From: Treponema medium
Lineage (GTDB): Bacteria; Spirochaetota; Spirochaetia; Treponematales; Treponemataceae
DNA: 64,000 bases
Direction: 5' to 3'
Assembly (NCBI RefSeq): GCF_017161265.1
Contig: NZ_CP031393.1
Span: forward strand, 1,364,001-1,428,000
The translations under genes and the position numbers were made by a program. Positions 59,166 to 64,000 of the stretch are shown piece by piece (positions within the stretch are counted from its first letter, which is position 1; each line of letters begins with the position of its first letter). The notes beneath the pieces were generated by a model. It did not search any database. It saw only the letters and a list, made by a program, of their open reading frames with translations, and was not told the origin of the DNA.

Positions 59166-59391
59166 AAGAGTGGCGGAACTCCGTAAGAACATTGATTTAT
59201 CGGATATTCCTGAAATTACGGACTTTTCCGGTTTTAAGCCTCGATACCCTGAATACTTCAAGCCAAAAAGAGAGCAAGTATCAATCAGATTGAGCAAATA
59301 TCTTATTGACCACTTTAGAGCAATGGGAAAAGGTTGGCAAACAAAGGTAAATGATTTCTTAATGGATGCCGTCAACAACGGACAAATTTAA
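59137..59391 (+). CDS. brnA: BrnA-family antitoxin
   Basis: 84 residues: SGFKPRYPEYFKPKREQVSIRLSKYLIDHFRAMGKGWQTKVNDFLMDAV is the BrnA ribbon-helix-helix region that binds the operator and neutralises BrnT. ATG 59137 has AAGGAGGAGG about ten bases upstream; the in-frame ATG at 59062 lies inside brnT and is not needed. Toxin-before-antitoxin order, as is normal for BrnTA. Confidence 0.9.
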   Translation: MSKEKTLTAERVAELRKNIDLSDIPEITDFSGFKPRYPEYFKPKREQVSIRLSKYLIDHFRAMGKGWQTKVNDFLMDAVNNGQI

Positions 59392-59422
59392 TCGACTTTG
59401 TTAAACGCAAAAATAACCGAGC

Positions 59423-59467
59423 CGTAACGTGCAGGTACTCGGTTCAAGTCCGAGAGTTGGCTTTTTT
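59423..59467 (+). other. Right att-like repeat (tRNA-Thr 3' end copy)
   Basis: Exact 45-base copy of 58432-58476, with no acceptor 5' half or D arm, so it is not a tRNA. Together the two repeats bound a 991-base unit that carries brnT/brnA and no integrase. Confidence 0.85.
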
Positions 59468-59597
59468 ATCTTTTCCTTTTTAATTACTTCATTAATTCTC
59501 ATATATTGTGAGATATCCTAAAAAAAAATTAGTTTTTTGCGTTTTTTTGCTTGTTTTTGCGGTGAACCGTGCTATACTGGTATAAGGGTATTGCAGT

Positions 59598-60881
59598 ATG
59601 AGTCAGACACAGTTTGTCGTTAAGGGTGATTTTATATCAGCCGTAACAAAAGACCGTCTTGTAGCGCATCCGAATGCGTATGCGCTTTGCGAAAACGGAA
59701 GAATAATCGATTTTGTTACCGCATTGCCGGAAGGATCATGGGAGCATGTCCCCTGTTTTGATTTTTCCGATATGCTTATCGTGCCTGCCTGTGTTGACTT
59801 ACACGTTCATGCGCCGCAGTATGCGTTCCGTGGCATGGGGATGGAGCTTGAGCTCATCGATTGGCTGAATACCTATACTTTTCCCGAAGAAGCGAAATAT
59901 GCCGATGCGGATTACGCTTTGCAGAGCTATCGGCTTTTTACCGATGACCTTGAAGCGAGTCCGTCCTGCCGCGCGGTAATCTTCGGTACCATTCATAACA
60001 GTGGCAACCGTGTGTTGGCGGATTTACTAAAAGCTAAAAAGATGCAGTGCCTCGTCGGCAAGGTGAATATGGATCGGAATGCGCCCGACTACTTATGCGA
60101 AACGGCGGAATCTTCTTTTGCCGCGACCCAAGCCTTTGTTGATTCATTTAAAAATGATGATACCGTTGCTCCTATTATAACGCCCCGCTTTGTACCTTCG
60201 TGTACGCCCGCTTTAATGGATAATCTCGGCAAGTTGGCAGCAACCCGGCACTTGCCTATACAGAGCCACCTTTCGGAAAATAAAAAAGAAATCGCATGGG
60301 TGAAGGAACTTCATCCCGAATGCAAAAACTATGCTGAGGTATACGACCGCTACGGTCTTTTAACCGATAAAACCATTCTCGCTCATTGTGTGCATCCTAC
60401 CGACGCAGAAATAGAATTGCTGATTCGGCGCGGCACGTATATTGCGCATTGTCCCGAATCAAATATCAATTTAACCAGCGGCATTGCCCCGATCGCGCGT
60501 CTTTTGGATGCGGGCGTTCATATCGGGCTCGGCTCAGATGTGGCTGCCGGTTCTCAACTATCTCTTTTTAAGGCGATGATGGCAGCGCTTCAAGTTTCAA
60601 AAATGCGGCGGTATTTTTATGAAGGAGAGCGCGCACTTTCCGTATCGGAGGCCTTATACCTTGGAACGAAAGGCGGCGGTTCCTTCTTCGGCGATACCGG
60701 CAGCTTTGAAAAAAACTTCTGGTTCGATGCGGTAGTGATCGATGATACGCAGTTGAGTGTACGTACCGATTTTTCCGTTGAGCAGCGGCTGGAACGTGCG
60801 CTCTATTTGACGGAACGGCACAACATGGTTGCAAAATTCGTACAAGGCCGTTGCGTATGGGATAAACGGGAGGAGATATAA
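59598..60881 (+). CDS. guaD: Guanine deaminase
   Basis: The 427-residue amidohydrolase turns guanine into xanthine. Metal motif DLHVHAPQYAFRG (~75), VGKVNMDRNAPDYLCETAE, HLSENKKEI, LAHCVHPT and GLGSDVAAGSQLSLFKAMM match guanine deaminase. Length is normal. The ATG is at 59598 and a TATACT-like box precedes it at ~59572. The adenine deaminase gene starts after one base, so the two are in one operon. Confidence 0.94.
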   Translation: MSQTQFVVKGDFISAVTKDRLVAHPNAYALCENGRIIDFVTALPEGSWEHVPCFDFSDMLIVPACVDLHVHAPQYAFRGMGMELELIDWLNTYTFPEEAKYADADYALQSYRLFTDDLEASPSCRAVIFGTIHNSGNRVLADLLKAKKMQCLVGKVNMDRNAPDYLCETAESSFAATQAFVDSFKNDDTVAPIITPRFVPSCTPALMDNLGKLAATRHLPIQSHLSENKKEIAWVKELHPECKNYAEVYDRYGLLTDKTILAHCVHPTDAEIELLIRRGTYIAHCPESNINLTSGIAPIARLLDAGVHIGLGSDVAAGSQLSLFKAMMAALQVSKMRRYFYEGERALSVSEALYLGTKGGGSFFGDTGSFEKNFWFDAVVIDDTQLSVRTDFSVEQRLERALYLTERHNMVAKFVQGRCVWDKREEI

Positions 60882-60882
60882 T

Positions 60883-62640
60883 ATGGATGAAAAAAGGTTT
60901 ATCGATATTGCGGCAGGGCGGGTAAAAGCCGATCTGGTGTTAAAAAACGCTTTTGTGCTTAATGTGTTTACCAAAGAGTTTATTAAACAGGATGTTGCGA
61001 TAGCGGACGGCTATATCGCCGGAGTCGGACAGTACGAAGGCGTTGTAGAAAAAGATTTAACCGGCAAGTTCGTGTGCCCTGGGCTTATCGATGCGCACCT
61101 ACACATTGAGTCCACGATGGCGTCCCCGCGGAATTTTGCTCGGCAGGCGCTCCGCTGCGGTACTACCGCCGTTATTGCCGACCCGCACGAAATTGCCAAC
61201 GTCGCGGGCGTTGACGGTATTCTCTATATGCTGGAGGATGCGCGGAAGGCGGTGTTTGCCGGTACGAACCAGCCGCTTGTTTCCATCTATTTTATGATTC
61301 CTTCCTGCGTGCCCGCTACCGACTTTGAACACACCGGCGGCGCTATTACCGTGTACGATATAGAAAAACTGTTAGATGAGCCGAACGTACTCGGCCTCGG
61401 AGAGATGATGAATTATCCTGCAGTCATCTGTGGGGATGAAGCCGTATTGAAAAAGATATCTGCAGCTCGGGAAAAGAAAAAGATATGCGACGGTCATGCG
61501 CCGTGCGTGCGCGGCCGAGATTTACAGGCATACTGCGCCGCCGGTATCCGTACCGATCACGAATGCGCATCCTACGACGAAGCGTTCGAAAAATTGCAGC
61601 AGGGAATGTACATCCTGATACGCGAAGGCTCTTCCGCGCAGGATTTGGAGCCTATCGTACGCGGTATGCTGGAGCATAAAACCGATACAAGCCGCTTTGC
61701 GTTCTGTACCGACGATAAAAAAATGAGCGACATTTTAGCGAACGGACATATCAATAATAATGTACGCAAAGCGGTGTCGCTCGGGTTATCACCGGAAGAT
61801 GCGCTGTGTATGGCAAGCTTCCATGCGGCGCAGTGTTACGGTTTGAGCGGCAGGGGGGCTATCGCTCCGCGCCACTATGCGGATATTGTCGTATTTGATA
61901 ATATAACGGACTTTTCAATCAATTCGGTGTATAAGGCCGGTATCGAAGTTTCTTCCGTTCCTATGGCGCAAGAAACGGAATCGGCGGCGGCAGACGAACC
62001 GTCTTCGTTCTCCATTCAACGGATTACCGACAGCGTGCACGTTGTTCCCGTATCTCGGAGCGCCTTTAGCGCCGACCATTTTATGCCGTCGGGTTCCGAT
62101 AATTTCCATGTTATCGGAATGCAGCGGGGAACCCTTTTTACGAAACATTTGGTGTTTCCGCGGCAGGAATGCGCCGAGATGCTCAAAGACGGCAAGCTCT
62201 GCTATTTGGCGGTGCTGGAGCGGCACAAGAACACCGGCAATATCGGCCGCGCGTTGCTGCACGGTTATGGAGTGTCGAACGGAGCCATCGCGTCGAGTAT
62301 CGGGCATGATTCTCACAATATCATCGTAGCCGGTTCCAATGCGGCTGATATGCACCGTGCCGTAGAAGAAGTAATCGATATGAAAGGCGGCGTGGCTGTT
62401 GTACAAAACGGCACGGTGCTCAGCAAGTTTGCATTGCCGATTGCCGGTTTGATGAGCGCTATGGAACCGGTGCAGCTCGCCGACTGTATTCACGACGCAG
62501 CCGAGAAAGCGCATACTATCGGCGTATACCCCGAAGTAGAACCGCTGATCGGATTGTCGTTCCTTGCGCTGCCGGTTATCCCCGAATTAAAATTGACGGA
62601 TTCCGGTTTGTTCGATGTAGTAAAATTTCAGTTTATATAG
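60883..62640 (+). CDS. ade: Adenine deaminase
   Basis: The ~585-residue protein turns adenine into hypoxanthine. DAHLHIESTM, ADPHEIANVAGVDGI, CDGHAPCVRGRDLQAYCAAGIRTDHECAS and CTDDKKMSDILANGHINNNVR are the family's metal and substrate segments; the C-terminal end (LSFLALPVIPELKLTDSGLFDV) is typical. ATG 60883 is chosen over the in-frame ATG at 60829 inside guaD. Xanthine dehydrogenase follows by ten bases. Confidence 0.95.
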   Translation: MDEKRFIDIAAGRVKADLVLKNAFVLNVFTKEFIKQDVAIADGYIAGVGQYEGVVEKDLTGKFVCPGLIDAHLHIESTMASPRNFARQALRCGTTAVIADPHEIANVAGVDGILYMLEDARKAVFAGTNQPLVSIYFMIPSCVPATDFEHTGGAITVYDIEKLLDEPNVLGLGEMMNYPAVICGDEAVLKKISAAREKKKICDGHAPCVRGRDLQAYCAAGIRTDHECASYDEAFEKLQQGMYILIREGSSAQDLEPIVRGMLEHKTDTSRFAFCTDDKKMSDILANGHINNNVRKAVSLGLSPEDALCMASFHAAQCYGLSGRGAIAPRHYADIVVFDNITDFSINSVYKAGIEVSSVPMAQETESAAADEPSSFSIQRITDSVHVVPVSRSAFSADHFMPSGSDNFHVIGMQRGTLFTKHLVFPRQECAEMLKDGKLCYLAVLERHKNTGNIGRALLHGYGVSNGAIASSIGHDSHNIIVAGSNAADMHRAVEEVIDMKGGVAVVQNGTVLSKFALPIAGLMSAMEPVQLADCIHDAAEKAHTIGVYPEVEPLIGLSFLALPVIPELKLTDSGLFDVVKFQFI

Positions 62641-62650
62641 GGAGGTAAAA

Positions 62651-64000
62651 ATGATAGTTGGAAAAGCGGTGCCCCGTGTCGATGCTTACGATAAGGTAAC
62701 CGGCAGGGCAAAGTATGTAGACGATTATTTTCACAGTGATTTTTTAGTTGCAAAGGTATTGCACAGTACCATCGCGAACGGACTGGTAAAAAAGATCGAT
62801 ACGAGCGCTGCGGAGAAAATTCCCGGCGTGGTTAAGATTGTTACCTGTTTTGATGTACCGGACATTTGTTTTCCGACTGCGGGACACCCGTGGTCTACCG
62901 AGGCGGCGCATCAGGATATTGCCGACCGCAAGCTGCTCAACAGAAGAGTACGGTATTACGGCGATGATATTGCTGCCGTTATTGCGGAAGATAATGTGGC
63001 CGCCGAACGCGCGTTAAAGGCTATCACCGTTGAATATGAAGAATATCCTCCTATTCTGGACGTGCATCAAGCGATGTCCCCCGAAGCGACCGTGTTACAC
63101 GAAGCGTTCCCGGGCAATGTGCTGAAGCATACGGTGTTTAGCGTAGGCGAGTATGAAGAAACGCCGGATGATCCCGATACTATCATGGTTGAAGGCGATT
63201 ATGCGGTATCTCCTATTTCTCACTGTCATATCGAAAATCCCGGTTCTTATGCCTACATGAAGGGCGGCAAAATTATTGTAGTTTCTTCCACACAGCTGCC
63301 CCATATCTGCCGCCGTATCTGCGGACAGGCGCTCGGTATCGACTGGGGAAAAATACGGGTTATCAAGCCGTATATCGGTGGCGGCTTCGGCAACAAGCAG
63401 GATATCTTGTATGAGCCGCTAAATGCCTACCTTTGTACGGTGGTCGGCGGACGGTGCGTACAGCTGTCTGTTTCGCGGGAAGAGACCTTTATGTGTACCC
63501 GCACGCGCCATGCAATGGAATTCCACATGAAGACAACAGTGCGGAAGTCGGACGGCAGGTTCATTTCGCGCAAAATGCTCTGCTACTCCACAAAGGGCGG
63601 TTACGCTTCACACGGACACGCCATTACCGCGAATGCCTCCAACGAGTTTAAGCAGCTCTATTCGGCGGAAAAGGGAATCATTTCCGAAGCGTATTCCGTG
63701 TTTACCAATCATATTACCGCAGGGGCTATGCGCGCGTATGGGATTCCGCAAGCGGATTTTGCCCTTGAATCTTTTATGGATGATATGGCGCTCAAACTGA
63801 ATATGGATCCTATCGATTTGCGGCTCAAGAACTGTATGCGGGAAGGGTACGAAGATCCCGTTACAAAGATTAGAGCAAACTCGGATGGGCTCTATCAATG
63901 CTTGCAGAAAGGCCGCGAGGTGTTCCACTGGGATGAGCTGCGGAAAAAGTATGCAAATCAAACAGGGCCGGTGCGCCGCGGTGTCGGAGTTGCCTGCTTT
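62651..64000 (+). CDS. xdhA: Xanthine dehydrogenase molybdenum-binding subunit, 5' part
   Basis: The gene runs off the right edge. GGAGG sits right before ATG 62651. It starts VGKAVPRVDAYDKVTGRAKYVDDY, then RRVRYYGDDIAAVIAEDNVAAERAL, and YIGGGFGNKQD of the molybdopterin domain, all typical of the xanthine dehydrogenase/aldehyde oxidase large subunit. It would oxidise hypoxanthine and xanthine made by the two deaminases before it. The Moco and FAD partners presumably follow outside the window. No internal stop in the visible 450 codons. Confidence 0.9.
   Translation, partial: MIVGKAVPRVDAYDKVTGRAKYVDDYFHSDFLVAKVLHSTIANGLVKKIDTSAAEKIPGVVKIVTCFDVPDICFPTAGHPWSTEAAHQDIADRKLLNRRVRYYGDDIAAVIAEDNVAAERALKAITVEYEEYPPILDVHQAMSPEATVLHEAFPGNVLKHTVFSVGEYEETPDDPDTIMVEGDYAVSPISHCHIENPGSYAYMKGGKIIVVSSTQLPHICRRICGQALGIDWGKIRVIKPYIGGGFGNKQDILYEPLNAYLCTVVGGRCVQLSVSREETFMCTRTRHAMEFHMKTTVRKSDGRFISRKMLCYSTKGGYASHGHAITANASNEFKQLYSAEKGIISEAYSVFTNHITAGAMRAYGIPQADFALESFMDDMALKLNMDPIDLRLKNCMREGYEDPVTKIRANSDGLYQCLQKGREVFHWDELRKKYANQTGPVRRGVGVACF

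Overview
The window looks like the chromosome of an oral-type Treponema (Spirochaetota, close to T. vincentii / T. medium / T. denticola; the species is inference). Evidence: a spirochaete-type FlaB flagellin with a sigma-28-like promoter, a glycine reductase pair (GrdC/GrdD) as in amino-acid-fermenting oral treponemes, a DUF115/Maf-type flagellin glycosylation protein, and integron-type attC sites like those known from T. denticola. Core genes have moderate GC; three accessory blocks are clearly AT-rich.

Layout. 1-7.3 kb: end of an outer-membrane protein, a TetR regulator with its own palindromic control region, a PEP-synthase/rifampin-phosphotransferase-like enzyme, a MATE pump, an MscS channel and an unusual YgbA_NO-methyltransferase fusion. 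7.4-10.3 kb: aspS and epmA. 10.3-15 kb: an AT-rich array of same-strand cassette-like genes (Phd/ParE toxin-antitoxin, DUF5680, HNH/DGQHR, Coa1-like, unknown) with at least two well-preserved attC-like sites and no integrase, i.e. a CALIN-like island in which two genes carry one-base frameshifts. 15-25 kb: rny, a TPR protein, lspA, tRNA-Ala, a Nudix enzyme, a CofE-like ligase. 24.7-36.9 kb: lepB, a PBP, the Maf protein, a candidate sigma-28-driven small RNA, an HD-GYP protein, mutS2, flaB. 37-47 kb: PHP phosphatase, acylphosphatase, AEC carrier, a cholesterol-dependent-cytolysin-like lipoprotein, nudC, a nicotinamidase-like hydrolase, grdCD. 47-52 kb: PilZ and TPR proteins, ddl, cstA. 52.3-59.5 kb: a defence island: BRO-Fic protein, hsdS, a catalytically inactive Argonaute split by a frameshift in an A7 run, a SIR2 effector, an eroded hsdM, then a tRNA-Thr carrying a ~1 kb insertion with a BrnT/BrnA pair. 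59.6-64 kb: a purine-degradation operon (guanine deaminase, adenine deaminase, xanthine dehydrogenase).

A striking layer lies between the genes. At least five ~140-230 bp nested palindromes share ends related to GGTAAACGCATCAG while their inner stems differ in sequence but keep pairing. A second family (ends CTTTTnAAAATAG) occurs twice. About ten hairpins have unrelated stems but the same NTCCNT hexaloop. These look like a modular, structure-conserved repeat system; one copy supplies the last codons of a gene. The best candidates for notable biology are the Argonaute-SIR2 module, the cassette array, the structured repeats, the sigma-28 small RNA, the tRNA-Thr mini-island and the cytolysin-like lipoprotein.
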